The notes beneath the pieces are model-generated. The model saw only the letters and a list, made by a program, of their open reading frames with translations. It was not told where the DNA came from and did no database searches. A stretch of DNA of 64,000 nt from Microbacterium sp. 18062. GTDB taxonomy: Bacteria; Actinomycetota; Actinomycetes; Actinomycetales; Microbacteriaceae. Within the stretch, counting starts at the first letter, position 1; each line of letters opens with the position of its first letter. Positions 54,123 to 63,599 of this stretch are shown here, one piece after another. A program made the translations under genes and the position numbers. The stretch is taken from assembly GCF_902706225.1 (NCBI RefSeq), contig NZ_CACSKB010000010.1, forward strand, positions 1-64,000. Reading direction: 5' to 3'.

Positions 54123-56576
54123 ATGGCGGACGATGCAGATCAGCAGAGCAATCGCGACGACCTGGGCGACGCGCTGACGCCCGAGACGCCGTCCGCGGAC
54201 GTCTCCGCGTCGAACGACGCGCCGACGGAGTCCGAGCCGGCCTCGCCGGACGCGGACGCGCCGGCCGAGATCTCAGGATCCTCCGGCGAGCCCGCTTCCG
54301 CGGTTCCCGATGAGGCTGCGGCCGGCGCGGGGGAGGTCGGGGAGCCCGTCGAGGCGGATGCGGACGCCGCGCCGCCGCTCGCCGCCGACGCCGTGACCGA
54401 CCCGGTGTCGCCGACGGAGCCGGCGGCACTCGCCGTGGCCGTACCCGAGCCTGAGGCCGCCGAGCCCGAAGCTCAGCCCGAGGCCGAGGCCCCGTCCGAG
54501 TCTGGGGACGGACCGGTGACCGCCGTCGCACTGGGGCTGCTGCCGGAGACGTTCGTGTCGGCCGTCTCGACCGCCCTGCACTTCTATGCGCCGCCCTTCG
54601 TGCCGCTTCCGGCGTTGCCGGAACCCGCGGACGAGGACGACGCACCGGCCTCGGGCAATGCCCGGCGCCGGGGACGTCGTCGCGGGGGAGCGGAGCGCTC
54701 GGAGGACACGGACGCACCGGAGCCGGCACGCCCGTCGCGCCAGCGCGCGGTCGAGGTCATCACCGAGCCGCAGCGCATCAAGGGGTCCACCCGCCTCGAG
54801 GCGAAGAAACAGCGTCGTCGTGACGGTCGTGACGCCGGACGTCGTCGACCGGTGGTGACCGAGGCGGAGTTCCTCGCCCGTCGCGAGGCGGTCGACCGCG
54901 TGATGATCGTCCGCTCGAAGAACGGACGCATCCAGATCGCCGTGCTCGAGGACAACGTCCTCGTCGAGCACTACGTCGCCCGCAATCAGGACGCATCGCT
55001 CATCGGCAACGTCTACCTCGGCCGCGTGCAGAACGTCCTGCCCAGTATGGAGGCGGCGTTCGTCGACATCGGTCGCGGACGCAATGCGGTGCTGTACTCG
55101 GGCGAGGTCGACTGGGATGCCGTCGAGACCGGCAACCAGCCCCGTCGCATCGAGCTGGCGCTCAAGAGCGGCGACCGGGTTCTCGTGCAGGTCACCAAGG
55201 ATCCGGTCGGGCACAAGGGCGCGCGTCTCACGAGCCAGATCTCGCTTCCGGGGCGCTACCTCGTGTATGTGCCGGGAGGGTCGATGAACGGCATCTCGCG
55301 GAAGCTCCCCGACACGGAGCGCGCGCGTCTCAAGCGCATCCTCAAGGAGGTGCTGCCGGAGTCGTCGGGCGTGATCGTCCGCACGGCGGCGGAGGGCGCG
55401 ACAGAGGACCAGCTGACGATCGACGTGCAGCGGCTCACGGCCCAGTGGGAGCACATCAGCCAGCAGATCAAGACCGGGCAGGCGCCGGCGATGCTGCACT
55501 CCGAGCCCGATCTCCTGGTGAAGATCGTCCGCGACGTGTTCAACGAGGACTTCACCCGGATGCTGATCCAGGGCGAGGACGCGCAGCACACCATCGAGAG
55601 CTACCTCGCGGGCGTCGCCCCCGACCTGCTCGAGCGGGTGGAGCGCTACGAGAGCGACGGGGATCCGTTCGACGACCTCCGGGTCACCGAGCAGATCGAG
55701 AAGGCGCTGGACCGCAAGGTGTGGCTGCCCTCGGGGGGCTCGCTCGTGATCGATCGCACCGAGGCGATGACGGTCGTCGACGTCAACACGGGCAAGTTCG
55801 TCGGCTCCGGGGGCAACCTCGAGGAGACCGTCACCAAGAACAACCTGGAGGCGGCTGAGGAGATCGTGCGCCAGCTGCGGCTGCGCGACATCGGCGGCAT
55901 CATCGTCGTCGACTTCATCGACATGGTCCTCGAGACCAACCGCGATCTCGTGCTGCGCCGTCTGGTCGAGTGCCTCAGTCGCGACCGCACGAAGCATCAG
56001 GTCGCCGAGGTCACCTCGCTCGGACTCGTGCAGATGACGCGCAAGAAGATCGGTCTCGGACTGCTCGAGACCTTCAGCGAGGCGTGCGAGGTCTGCGCCG
56101 GCCGCGGTGTCATCGTGCACCACGATCCGGTCGTCAAGCATCGCCCCAGCGGCAACGCGGGCGGCGGCAACGGGAGCAACGGCGGAGGTCGTCGTGGCGG
56201 TGGCGGGCGCCCGCAGCAGGCGCCGGCCGGACCGACAGGCGGCACGCACGTGATCACCGAGGGCGTGAAATCCGCGCTCGCTCAGATCGCGGCGTCCACG
56301 ATCCACGGCACGGCGGACGAGGTCGAGGTCGCGGTCGAGCAGCCCAGGGTCGCCCCGAACGTCGAGGTCGTCGAGCAGGCGGAGGAGCGCTCGCGACCGA
56401 AGCGGAAGAAGCCGCGTCACGACAGCAAGCCGAAGACCGAGACGGACCTGCTGCTCGACTCCGTGCTGAGCGCCCTTCCTGAGCCGAAGGCGCCCGGTCA
56501 GGGGCGCGCCCGGCGCCGGGTGACCACGGCCGCCCTCACGGGCACCCCGGTCGCCCACGTCGCCGACGAGGACTGA
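54123..56576 (+). CDS. rne: Ribonuclease E/G (Rne/Rng family)
   Basis: The 817-residue endoribonuclease starts RNA decay and processes rRNA and tRNA. Residues 1-260 are a disordered Ala/Glu/Pro-rich region with an Arg-rich patch ([12 protein letters not shown]), the core starts near VDRVMIVRSKNGRIQIAVLEDN (S1 domain from about 300), and the catalytic Asp residues are in TVVDVNTGKFVG and IIVVDFIDM. The zinc-link CEVCAGRG is present. A Gly-rich basic C-terminus follows. ATG at 54123 is one of three close starts (54105, 54114). Confidence 0.94.
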   Translation: MADDADQQSNRDDLGDALTPETPSADVSASNDAPTESEPASPDADAPAEISGSSGEPASAVPDEAAAGAGEVGEPVEADADAAPPLAADAVTDPVSPTEPAALAVAVPEPEAAEPEAQPEAEAPSESGDGPVTAVALGLLPETFVSAVSTALHFYAPPFVPLPALPEPADEDDAPASGNARRRGRRRGGAERSEDTDAPEPARPSRQRAVEVITEPQRIKGSTRLEAKKQRRRDGRDAGRRRPVVTEAEFLARREAVDRVMIVRSKNGRIQIAVLEDNVLVEHYVARNQDASLIGNVYLGRVQNVLPSMEAAFVDIGRGRNAVLYSGEVDWDAVETGNQPRRIELALKSGDRVLVQVTKDPVGHKGARLTSQISLPGRYLVYVPGGSMNGISRKLPDTERARLKRILKEVLPESSGVIVRTAAEGATEDQLTIDVQRLTAQWEHISQQIKTGQAPAMLHSEPDLLVKIVRDVFNEDFTRMLIQGEDAQHTIESYLAGVAPDLLERVERYESDGDPFDDLRVTEQIEKALDRKVWLPSGGSLVIDRTEAMTVVDVNTGKFVGSGGNLEETVTKNNLEAAEEIVRQLRLRDIGGIIVVDFIDMVLETNRDLVLRRLVECLSRDRTKHQVAEVTSLGLVQMTRKKIGLGLLETFSEACEVCAGRGVIVHHDPVVKHRPSGNAGGGNGSNGGGRRGGGGRPQQAPAGPTGGTHVITEGVKSALAQIAASTIHGTADEVEVAVEQPRVAPNVEVVEQAEERSRPKRKKPRHDSKPKTETDLLLDSVLSALPEPKAPGQGRARRRVTTAALTGTPVAHVADED

Positions 56577-56580
56577 GGTC

Positions 56581-56615
56581 GTGTCACCGTCCGCGACGTT
56601 CGCGGGCGGTGACAC
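56581..56615. terminator. Bidirectional terminator encoded in the DUF4031 tail
   Basis: GTGTCACCGTCCGCGA (56581-56596) pairs with the complement at 56600-56615, one wobble, over a CGT loop. It lies between convergent rne and DUF4031 genes and includes the DUF4031 stop and last codons. Confidence 0.7.
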
Positions 56616-56856
56616 GCAGGCCCGAGGCCAGCAGGGCACGGACGAGCGTGTGCCCGTCGACCGGTAGCGCGCCCGCGGCGACCAGCCGTGCGTGCGACTC
56701 GTCGGGAACGTCGTAGTGATCCAGGTCGAACCCTCGGCGGGGGATGCCGTTGGCCGCGGCGAACGCGTGGAGCTCCGCCAGGTCCGAGTCGCTGACCAGG
56801 TGTGACCAGAGTCGGCCGTGAGCCGGCCACCGCGGGTCGTCGATCAGGATCGTCAC
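56584..56856 (-). CDS. DUF4031 protein
   Basis: The 90-residue soluble protein has the DUF4031 pattern TILIDDPRWPAHGRLWSHLVSDSDLAELHAFAAANGIPRRGFDLDHYDVP. Function unknown. The GTG at 56856 is set by TAGGAT (56868-56863) 6 bases upstream (leaderless). It converges on rne. Confidence 0.85.
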   Translation of the reverse strand: MTILIDDPRWPAHGRLWSHLVSDSDLAELHAFAAANGIPRRGFDLDHYDVPDESHARLVAAGALPVDGHTLVRALLASGLRVTARERRGR

Positions 56857-56910
56857 GCGTCGATCCTATGGTTCCGGATGCGGCCGGCCGCGACACGCGC
56901 GCGTCGTGCT

Positions 56911-56940
56911 TTGCGCCCTCCGGCGAAGATCGGGTAAAGT
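56911..56940 (+). promoter_or_regulatory. rplU promoter
   Basis: TTGCGC (56911-56916) and TAAAGT (56935-56940) are spaced by 18 bases. The transcript would begin near 56947 with a leader of about 135 bases before rplU. Confidence 0.65.
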
Positions 56941-57011
56941 ATTCCTTTGGTGCGTCGCCTTCGCCGGGCGCGCGGCCGCGCAGCGTGCGAGCCGATACCG
57001 CATCAGGACTT

Positions 57012-57032
57012 CTCCGCCTCCACGAGGCGGAG
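57012..57032 (+). promoter_or_regulatory. Hairpin in the rplU leader
   Basis: CTCCGCCTC (57012-57020) and GAGGCGGAG (57024-57032) form a perfect 9-base stem with a 3-base loop in the middle of the leader; candidate for ribosomal-protein autoregulation. Confidence 0.45.
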
Positions 57033-57081
57033 GCTCTCCAGACAACCGGAGCCATACGCTCCCAGACGAAATAGGTGTGAA

Positions 57082-57390
57082 GTGGTTTACGCAGTTGTGC
57101 GCGCCGGTGGCCGACAGGAGAAGGTCGAGGTCGGCACGATCGTCGTCCTGGACCGTCAGAAGGCGAAGATCGGCGAGACGCTCGAGCTTCCCGCGGTCCT
57201 GCTCGTCGACGGCGACGCCGTCACGACGGACGCGACGAAGCTCGCGAAGGTGACCGTCACCGCCGAGGTCCTCGGCGAGGAGCGCGGCCCGAAGATCGTG
57301 ATCCAGAAGTTCAAGAACAAGACCGGCTACAAGAAGCGCCAGGGCCACCGTCAGGACCTGACGCGCGTCAAGGTCACCGGCATCAAGTAA
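57082..57390 (+). CDS. rplU: 50S ribosomal protein L21 (bL21)
   Basis: The 102-residue protein binds 23S r[20 protein letters not shown] at the start and [15 protein letters not shown] near the end are typical. Start is GTG at 57082 (an unusual start for a ribosomal protein but preceded by GGTGTGAA and giving the family N-terminus). rpmA follows 23 bases later. Confidence 0.97.
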   Translation: MVYAVVRAGGRQEKVEVGTIVVLDRQKAKIGETLELPAVLLVDGDAVTTDATKLAKVTVTAEVLGEERGPKIVIQKFKNKTGYKKRQGHRQDLTRVKVTGIK

Positions 57391-57413
57391 GCACCCCAGG
57401 AAGAGACGAAGAG

Positions 57414-57677
57414 ATGGCACACAAAAAGGGCGCAAGCTCCACTCGCAACGGCCGTGACTCCAACGCCCAGCGCCTGGGCGTGAAGCGTTTCGGCGGCCAG
57501 GTCGTCAGCGCCGGCGAGATCATCGTCCGCCAGCGCGGCACGCACTTCCACCCCGGCGTCAACGTCGGCCGCGGCGGGGACGACACGCTCTTCGCGCTGT
57601 CCGCGGGTGCCGTCCAGTTCGGCGCGAAGGGCGGCCGCAAGGTCGTCAACATCGTCGCCGCTGCTGCTGCGGAGTAG
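57414..57677 (+). CDS. rpmA: 50S ribosomal protein L27 (bL27)
   Basis: The 87-residue protein contacts the peptidyl transferase centre with its N-terminal [15 protein letters not shown], which starts directly after Met without the cleaved extension seen in Firmicutes. The rest, [24 protein letters not shown], is typical. GAAGAG precedes the ATG. A terminator follows. Confidence 0.97.
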   Translation: MAHKKGASSTRNGRDSNAQRLGVKRFGGQVVSAGEIIVRQRGTHFHPGVNVGRGGDDTLFALSAGAVQFGAKGGRKVVNIVAAAAAE

Positions 57678-57700
57678 CGCAGCACCGACGTATACGTCTG

Positions 57701-57728
57701 CGAGGGGCGGGCTTCGGCCCGCCCCTCG
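57701..57728 (+). terminator. Terminator after rpmA
   Basis: CGAGGGGCGGGC and GCCCGCCCCTCG form a perfect 12-base stem with a TTCG loop, a very stable tetraloop hairpin. Confidence 0.85.
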
Positions 57729-57755
57729 TGTCATCCCCAGGGAAAGCAGGAGCGA

Positions 57756-59246
57756 ATGGTCACCTTCGTCGATCGAGTGACGCTGCACCTGTCCGCGGGC
57801 AAGGGCGGGAACGGATGCGTGTCCGTGCGACGCGAGAAGTTCAAGCCCCTCGCGGGACCCGACGGCGGCAACGGCGGGAACGGCGGCGACGTCGTGCTCG
57901 TGTCCGACCCGCAGGTCACGACGCTGCTGTCGTACCACCACTCTCCGCACCGGCACGCCGGCAACGGCGGGTTCGGCATGGGCGACAACCGCTCCGGCGC
58001 CGCCGGGGAGTCCCTGGAGCTCCCCGTGCCGGTCGGCACCGTCGTCAAGGACGTCGACGGCACGGTGCTCACCGACATGATCGAGCCCGGTCTGCGGTTC
58101 GTCGTCGCTCCCGGCGGACGCGGTGGGCTCGGCAACGCGGCACTCGCCTCGCCGAAGCGCAAGGCGCCCGGTTTCGCGCTCCTCGGCACTCCCGGCTGGG
58201 AGGGCGATGTCCTCCTCGAGCTGAAGACGGTCGCCGACATCGCGCTGGTCGGCTTCCCCTCGGCCGGAAAGTCGAGCCTGATCGCGGCTGTGTCGGCCGC
58301 GCGCCCCAAGATCGCCGACTACCCGTTCACCACGCTGCATCCGAACCTCGGCGTCGTGCAGGCCGGCGACACCCGCTTCACAATTGCCGATGTTCCCGGC
58401 CTCATCGAGGGGGCGAGCGACGGCAAGGGGCTGGGCCTGGAGTTCCTCCGGCATGTCGAGCGCTGCACGGCGCTGGTGCATGTGCTGGACTGCGCGACTC
58501 TCGAGCCCGGCCGTGACCCGCTCTCCGATCTCGACGTGATCCTCGGAGAGCTCGCCGCGTACCCGGTTCCCGAAGGGCAGCTCCCCCTGCTCGAGCGTCC
58601 CCAGGTGATCGCGCTCAACAAGGTCGACGTGACGGAGGCGAAGGACCTCGCCGATCTCGTGCGCCCCGATCTCGAAGCACGCGGCTATCGCGTGTTCGAG
58701 ATCTCCACCGTCAGCCGGGCCGGCCTGCGCGAGCTCTCGTTCGCGCTCGGCGAGATCGTCGAGCAGCACCGTGTCGAGTCGGCGAACGCACCTGCCCCGG
58801 AGCGCATCGTCATCCGTCCGCGCGGCTCCGAGAAGGAGTTCTCGGTGCGCGTCGAGGGCGGCACCTATGGCAACGTCTACCGGATCCTCGGCGAGAAGCC
58901 GGTGCGGTGGGTGCAGCAGACCGACTTCCAGAACGAGGAGGCCGTCGGCTTCCTCGCGGACCGACTCGATCGGCTCGGCGTCGAGGTGGAGCTGTTCCGC
59001 GCAGGCGCGGTGCCGGGCGCCACCGTCGTGATCGGCAAGGGCGACGGGATCGTCTTCGACTGGCATCCGTCGCTGAGCTCGGCGGCGGAGCTCATGACCG
59101 CTCCGCGCGGCACCGACCCCCGGCTCGACCTGAACAGCCGCCGTACGACGTCTCAGCGCCGTGAGCGCTACCACGAGCGGATGGACGCGAAGGCCGCCGC
59201 CCGCGCCGAGCTGGATGCGGAGCGCATCCGCAAGGAGAGCGAGTGA
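57756..59246 (+). CDS. obg: GTPase Obg/CgtA
   Basis: The 496-residue GTPase acts in 50S assembly and stress. The Gly-rich Obg fold (residues 1-155: [29 protein letters not shown]) is followed by the G domain with P-loop [12 protein letters not shown] and NKVD, and the C-terminal OCT domain from about 370. Tail is Arg/Ala-rich. AGCAGGAG-type site precedes the ATG. proB overlaps by 4 bases. Confidence 0.97.
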   Translation: MVTFVDRVTLHLSAGKGGNGCVSVRREKFKPLAGPDGGNGGNGGDVVLVSDPQVTTLLSYHHSPHRHAGNGGFGMGDNRSGAAGESLELPVPVGTVVKDVDGTVLTDMIEPGLRFVVAPGGRGGLGNAALASPKRKAPGFALLGTPGWEGDVLLELKTVADIALVGFPSAGKSSLIAAVSAARPKIADYPFTTLHPNLGVVQAGDTRFTIADVPGLIEGASDGKGLGLEFLRHVERCTALVHVLDCATLEPGRDPLSDLDVILGELAAYPVPEGQLPLLERPQVIALNKVDVTEAKDLADLVRPDLEARGYRVFEISTVSRAGLRELSFALGEIVEQHRVESANAPAPERIVIRPRGSEKEFSVRVEGGTYGNVYRILGEKPVRWVQQTDFQNEEAVGFLADRLDRLGVEVELFRAGAVPGATVVIGKGDGIVFDWHPSLSSAAELMTAPRGTDPRLDLNSRRTTSQRRERYHERMDAKAAARAELDAERIRKESE

Positions 59247-60070
59247 CGGCGCGGGTGCGCGCGGACCTGCCGCGTGCACGCCGTGTCGTCGTCAAGGTCG
59301 GCTCGTCATCGATCAGCGGTGAGCACGCAGGCAAGATCCAGTCGCTCGTCGAGGCCCTCGCGTCGGCGCACGGACGCGGGGTCGAGGTCGTCCTCGTCTC
59401 ATCCGGTGCGATCGCGACGGGCATGCCGTTCCTGGCTCTCGACAGCCGGCCCAACGACCTGGCGACGCAGCAGGCGGCCGCGGCCGTCGGCCAGAACATC
59501 CTGGTCTACCGCTACCAGGAGGCCCTGCGCCCGTTCCGCATCGTCGCGGGCCAGGTGCTGCTCACAGCGGGCGATCTCGAGAACGCCACCCACCGCTCGA
59601 ACGCCCGGCGTGCCATGGAGCGGCTGCTCGGGCTGCGCATCCTCCCGATCGTCAACGAGAACGACACGGTGGCCACCCACGAGATCCGATTCGGCGACAA
59701 CGACCGTCTCGCGGCGCTGGTCGCGCAGCTCGTGGGCGCGGATGCGCTGGTGCTGCTCAGCGACATCGCCTGCCTCTACACGCGGCCGCCGGACGAGCCT
59801 GGGGCGCGCCCGATCGAGGAGGTCGTCTACGGCGACGACCTGGCGGGGTATGAGTTCGGCTCGGTCGTCGTCAACAGCGTCGGCACCGGGGGAGCGGCGA
59901 CCAAGGTCTCCGCTGCACGCGTGGCGGCCGCATCCGGGGTCGGTGTGCTGGTGACCAGCGCCGATCTGGTGTCCGAGGCCCTGGCCGGGCAACAGGTGGG
60001 CACGTGGTTCGCGCCGAACCCCGATCCGGTCGACCAGCCTGGGACGGGTCCGGTCCTCACCCGTCGGTAG
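59243..60070 (+). CDS. proB: Glutamate 5-kinase
   Basis: The 275-residue enzyme makes gamma-glutamyl phosphate, first step of proline synthesis. [17 protein letters not shown] and ENDTVA define the kinase. The usual C-terminal PUA domain (about 100 residues) is absent, a natural short form in some actinobacteria. GTG at 59243 overlaps obg (GTGA). The stop is inside a 13-base tandem repeat. Confidence 0.96.
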   Translation: MTARVRADLPRARRVVVKVGSSSISGEHAGKIQSLVEALASAHGRGVEVVLVSSGAIATGMPFLALDSRPNDLATQQAAAAVGQNILVYRYQEALRPFRIVAGQVLLTAGDLENATHRSNARRAMERLLGLRILPIVNENDTVATHEIRFGDNDRLAALVAQLVGADALVLLSDIACLYTRPPDEPGARPIEEVVYGDDLAGYEFGSVVVNSVGTGGAATKVSAARVAAASGVGVLVTSADLVSEALAGQQVGTWFAPNPDPVDQPGTGPVLTRR

Positions 60071-60083
60071 CACCCGTCGGTAG
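60058..60083 (+). repeat. 13-base tandem duplication at the proB-proA junction
   Basis: CACCCGTCGGTAG occurs twice with no gap (60058-60070 and 60071-60083). The first copy contains the proB stop, the second supplies the TAG of the -10 TAGACT (60081-60086). Confidence 0.85.
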
Positions 60084-60092
60084 ACTGACGCG

Positions 60093-61352
60093 ATGACGAT
60101 CGCGACGACGACGGCCCGTGAGCGGATGCTGCTGGCCAAGGACGCGGCACGGCAGATCGCGCTGCTGGACGACGGCCGCAAGAGCCGGGTGCTGAGAGCC
60201 CTCGCCGACGCGATCGAGGCAGCCGCGGACGACATCGTCGCCGCCAACGGGGAAGACCTTGCCCGCGGTCGTGCATCGGGGCTGTCCGTGGCGCTGCAGG
60301 ATCGCCTGACGCTCGACGTCGGCCGTGTCGCGGCGCTGGCCGCCGCCGTGCGCGACGTCGCGGCGCTGCCGGATCCGGTCGGACGGGTGCTCGAGGAACG
60401 CATACTCGAGAACGGTCTGCAGCTGACGAAGATCGCGGTGCCCTTCGGGCTCGTGGGATCGATCTACGAGGCACGCCCGAACGTGACGGTCGACATCGCC
60501 GCGCTGGCGTTGCGCTCCGGCAACGCCGTCGTGCTCCGCGGGGGCACCGCGGCGGAGCTCAGCAATGCGGCGCTCGTGCGCGCGATGCGCGGTGCACTGG
60601 CTGCCGAGGGCGTGAGCCCGGAGGCCGTCCAGACGCTCGACGAGTTCGGCCGCGAGGGTGCGAAGGAGCTCATGCAGGCGCGCGGCATCGTGGACGTGCT
60701 CGTGCCGCGGGGAAGCGCTCAGCTGATCGAGACCGTCGTCACCTCCTCGAGCGTTCCGGTCATCGAGACCGGCGCAGGCGTCGTGCACGTCTACCTCGAT
60801 GAGAGCGCGCCGCTCGATCGCGCCCGCGACATCGTCGTGAATGCGAAGGCTCAGCGCCCCAGTGTCTGCAACGCGGCCGAGACGGTGCTCGTGCACGCCG
60901 CCGCCGCGAATCGCATCGTGGCACCCGTCGTCGAGGCGTTGCAGGCCGCCGGCGTCACCGTCCACGGCGACGAGACGGTGGCGCAGCTGGCGCGCGACGT
61001 CGTGCCGGCGGACGAGACCGACTGGGCGACGGAGTACCTCAGTCTCGACATCGCGATGCGGGTCGTCGACGATCTGGATGCGGCACTCGACCACATCCGC
61101 ACCTACTCGACGCAGCACACCGAGTCCATCATCGCCGACGACGACGCGGCGATCGATCGCTTCCTCGCGGAGGTCGACTCGGCGGTCGTCATGGCCAACG
61201 CCTCCACCCGCTTCACTGACGGAGGCGAGTTCGGTTTCGGTGCCGAGGTGGGCATCTCCACTCAGAAGCTGCATGCCCGTGGGCCGATGGGGCTGCGGGA
61301 GCTCACGAGCAGCAAGTGGGTCGTGCGCGGTGCCGGTCAGGTGCGGGGCTGA
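60093..61352 (+). CDS. proA: Gamma-glutamyl phosphate reductase
   Basis: The 419-residue NADPH-dependent enzyme reduces gamma-glutamyl phosphate to the semialdehyde, second step of proline synthesis. The catalytic Cys is in QRPSVCNAAET, and VPFGLVGSIYEARPNVT and VPRGSAQLI are typical. TAGACT is 6 bases before the ATG, so proA has a leaderless promoter of its own besides readthrough from proB. Confidence 0.97.
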   Translation: MTIATTTARERMLLAKDAARQIALLDDGRKSRVLRALADAIEAAADDIVAANGEDLARGRASGLSVALQDRLTLDVGRVAALAAAVRDVAALPDPVGRVLEERILENGLQLTKIAVPFGLVGSIYEARPNVTVDIAALALRSGNAVVLRGGTAAELSNAALVRAMRGALAAEGVSPEAVQTLDEFGREGAKELMQARGIVDVLVPRGSAQLIETVVTSSSVPVIETGAGVVHVYLDESAPLDRARDIVVNAKAQRPSVCNAAETVLVHAAAANRIVAPVVEALQAAGVTVHGDETVAQLARDVVPADETDWATEYLSLDIAMRVVDDLDAALDHIRTYSTQHTESIIADDDAAIDRFLAEVDSAVVMANASTRFTDGGEFGFGAEVGISTQKLHARGPMGLRELTSSKWVVRGAGQVRG

Positions 61353-61405
61353 GCGGCTAGACTGGGCGGACGCGGATGCGCACCGCTGATTCGAACGGAG
61401 ACCCG

Positions 61406-61636
61406 ATGATCCTTGCCACGACCCTCGCCCTCGTTGCCGAGGAGGCCGAGCATCACGGCAACGTCGCGCTCGAGACCTTCGGCTACGGCGTCGTCGCCTT
61501 CGTGGTCTTCTCGGCCCTAGGCCTCGTCACGCTGTCCTACCGCAACGTGGCCAACCGTCACGCGCACAAGGCGGAGGCATACGCGAAGAAGCACGCGGCC
61601 GACCTTCAGTCCACCGGTCACGGACACGGCCACTGA
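61406..61636 (+). CDS. Small single-helix membrane protein (76 aa)
   Basis: The 76-residue protein has one hydrophobic helix ([19 protein letters not shown]), a short acidic/His N-terminus and a C-terminus rich in His ([14 protein letters not shown]). Function unknown; conserved-looking at this place before nadD. TAGACT (61358-61363) precedes; ATG at 61406 has a GGAG site, preferred over ATG 61376. Confidence 0.65.
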   Translation: MILATTLALVAEEAEHHGNVALETFGYGVVAFVVFSALGLVTLSYRNVANRHAHKAEAYAKKHAADLQSTGHGHGH

Positions 61637-61647
61637 CGGTCTCCCCG

Positions 61648-62244
61648 ATGACCGCGGGTCGCGCTCCGCGCATCGGTGTGATGGGCGGAACGTTCGACCC
61701 CATCCATCACGGCCACCTGGTCGCCGCCAGTGAGGTGGCGGCGTCGTTCGACCTCGACGAGGTCATCTTCGTCCCCACGGGCCAGCCCTGGCAGAAGTCG
61801 GCGGTGTCGCCGAGCGAGGACCGCTATCTGATGGCGGTGATCGCCACGGCCTCGAACCCCGACTTCTCCGTCAGCCGTGTGGACATGGACCGGTCCGGTC
61901 CCACCTACACGATCGACACGCTGCGCGATCTGAAGGCGCAGCGTCCGGATGCGGACCTCTTCTTCATCACCGGAGCGGACGCCGTGGCGCAGATTCTCAG
62001 CTGGAGGGACCATGATGAGTTGTGGGACCTCGCCCACTTCGTCGCCGTATCCCGTCCCGGGCACCCGCTGACGGCGGCCGGCCTGCCGGATGACGATGTC
62101 AGTCTGCTCGAGATCCCCGCCCTGGCGATCTCCTCCACGGACTGTCGAAACCGGGTCCGCAACGGGCAACCGGTGTGGTATCTCGTCCCCGATGGCGTCG
62201 TCCAGTACATTGCGAAGCACCACCTCTACCGGAGCAAGGCATGA
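61648..62244 (+). CDS. nadD: Nicotinate-nucleotide adenylyltransferase
   Basis: The 198-residue enzyme makes deamido-NAD from NaMN and [15 protein letters not shown] carries the nucleotidyltransferase HxGH motif, with [10 protein letters not shown] (ISSTxxR) later. The ATG at 61648 gives a short N-terminus before the motif. The next gene overlaps by 4 bases. Confidence 0.95.
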   Translation: MTAGRAPRIGVMGGTFDPIHHGHLVAASEVAASFDLDEVIFVPTGQPWQKSAVSPSEDRYLMAVIATASNPDFSVSRVDMDRSGPTYTIDTLRDLKAQRPDADLFFITGADAVAQILSWRDHDELWDLAHFVAVSRPGHPLTAAGLPDDDVSLLEIPALAISSTDCRNRVRNGQPVWYLVPDGVVQYIAKHHLYRSKA

Positions 62245-63221
62245 GCAACCCCGACCAGCCCAGCAATCCGCCGTTGACCCGGCGTCAGCTGCGCGAGATC
62301 CGCAACACCGGATCCACACCGATCGTCCCCTCAGAAACGGAGGCGACGGCCGAGCCGGAACCTGCGGCGCCCCGGCCCGTGCCGACGCCGCTTCCGCACG
62401 TCGCGGCGCGGTCTGCCGTCCCGCCCGCGCCGCAGCCGGATGCGAGCGTCGACCTCGGCGTGTCCGCTCTCACCCGTCGGCAGGCGCGTGAGCAGGAGCG
62501 CATCCGCACCGCGTCGATCCCCGTCATCAGCCCGGATGCGCCGGTACGCGCGACGCCGCCGGCTGCTGCGGCCGAGCCCGATGTCTCGGTGGAGTCGACG
62601 AAGCACGAGGGCCTGGCGTCGCTCTTCGCGCCGGCGGACGATGAGCATCCGGCGCACCACACGCCTCTGATCGCGGCGGAAGCGGCGCTCGGCGACGCCG
62701 ATGACGACGAGGCGGCGACGACCGTGTCGCCGCAGCTGGGCTCCGCCCTCCTCGACGGTCGTGCACCGCAGGTGGAACCGCCGCCGTCGTTCGATCATCT
62801 GCTCACGCGTGAGAGCGCGTCGACGGGATCGGTGCTCACCCCGAATGCGCTGATCCTCTCGCAGACGCCCACAGGAGGCTCGTTGACGTCGCCGATCACG
62901 GCGACGGGCGAGGTTCTCATCACCGGCACGTTCGAGCTGCCCGAGGGCCTCGGCTCCCGCGGTCACGCGGCAGGCACGACGGATGGCAAGGAGGCGGATG
63001 CGGTCCTCGTCGACGGCGAGCTTCCTGCGTCGTCGTCGCCGACCCCGATCGCCGCGAGCGCCGCGATCAGCACGGTTCGTACCGCGGATGAGATCATCCG
63101 CCCCCCGGCGCCCGAGAAGGGCAGCCGGCTCATGCTCACCCTGGCGATCACCGCCGGGGCCCTCGCGCTCGCCCTCGTGGGAGTGCTCATCCTCGCCGTG
63201 GCGACAGGAGTTTTCTCATGA
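62241..63221 (+). CDS. Unknown protein with long disordered N-terminus and C-terminal membrane helix
   Basis: The 326-residue protein is mostly low-complexity Ala/Pro/Thr-rich sequence with two RRQLRE/RRQARE-like motifs (near residues 14 and 76) and ends in a single helix [29 protein letters not shown], so it is anchored with its N-terminus inside. I do not recognise it; proteins of this kind sit between nadD and rsfS in Microbacteriaceae, as far as I recall. ATG overlaps nadD and its stop overlaps rsfS. Confidence 0.8.
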   Translation: MSNPDQPSNPPLTRRQLREIRNTGSTPIVPSETEATAEPEPAAPRPVPTPLPHVAARSAVPPAPQPDASVDLGVSALTRRQAREQERIRTASIPVISPDAPVRATPPAAAAEPDVSVESTKHEGLASLFAPADDEHPAHHTPLIAAEAALGDADDDEAATTVSPQLGSALLDGRAPQVEPPPSFDHLLTRESASTGSVLTPNALILSQTPTGGSLTSPITATGEVLITGTFELPEGLGSRGHAAGTTDGKEADAVLVDGELPASSSPTPIAASAAISTVRTADEIIRPPAPEKGSRLMLTLAITAGALALALVGVLILAVATGVFS

Positions 63222-63595
63222 CGGCCTCATCAGCGGGTATCGACGCACTGCAGATCGCCGCGCGCGCGGCGGATTCCAAGGGCGGCGAAGACCTCGTCGC
63301 TCTCGACGTGTCGGAGCCCCTTCCGCTCGTCGACATCTTCCTGCTCGTCACCGGTCGCAACGAGCGCAACGTCGCCGCGATCGCCGACGAGATCGAGGAG
63401 CAGCTGCTCCTGTCGGGAGTGAAGCGTCTGCGCCGCGAGGGGCGGCAGGAGTCGCGATGGATCCTGCTCGACTTCGGCGATCTCGTCGTGCATGTCTTCC
63501 ACGAGGAAGAGCGGGTCTTCTACGGCCTCGAGCGCCTCTGGAAGGACTGCCCGACGGTGCCGATCGAGCTGCCCGAGCGCGCGACGACCGACTGA
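63218..63595 (+). CDS. rsfS: Ribosome silencing factor RsfS
   Basis: The 125-residue protein binds uL14 and blocks subunit joining when nutrients run out. The core LVALDVSEPLPLVDIFLLVTGRNERNVAAIADEIEE and GDLVVHVFHEEERVFYGLERLW are typical. It overlaps the preceding gene by 4 bases. Confidence 0.95.
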   Translation: MTASSAGIDALQIAARAADSKGGEDLVALDVSEPLPLVDIFLLVTGRNERNVAAIADEIEEQLLLSGVKRLRREGRQESRWILLDFGDLVVHVFHEEERVFYGLERLWKDCPTVPIELPERATTD

Positions 63596-63599
63596 TCGG

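Noticed and set aside
54114-54900. Ala/Glu/Pro-rich repeats at the start of rne considered as a separate secreted protein
   Set aside because: The frame is continuous with the catalytic core and such disordered extensions are normal in actinobacterial RNase E.
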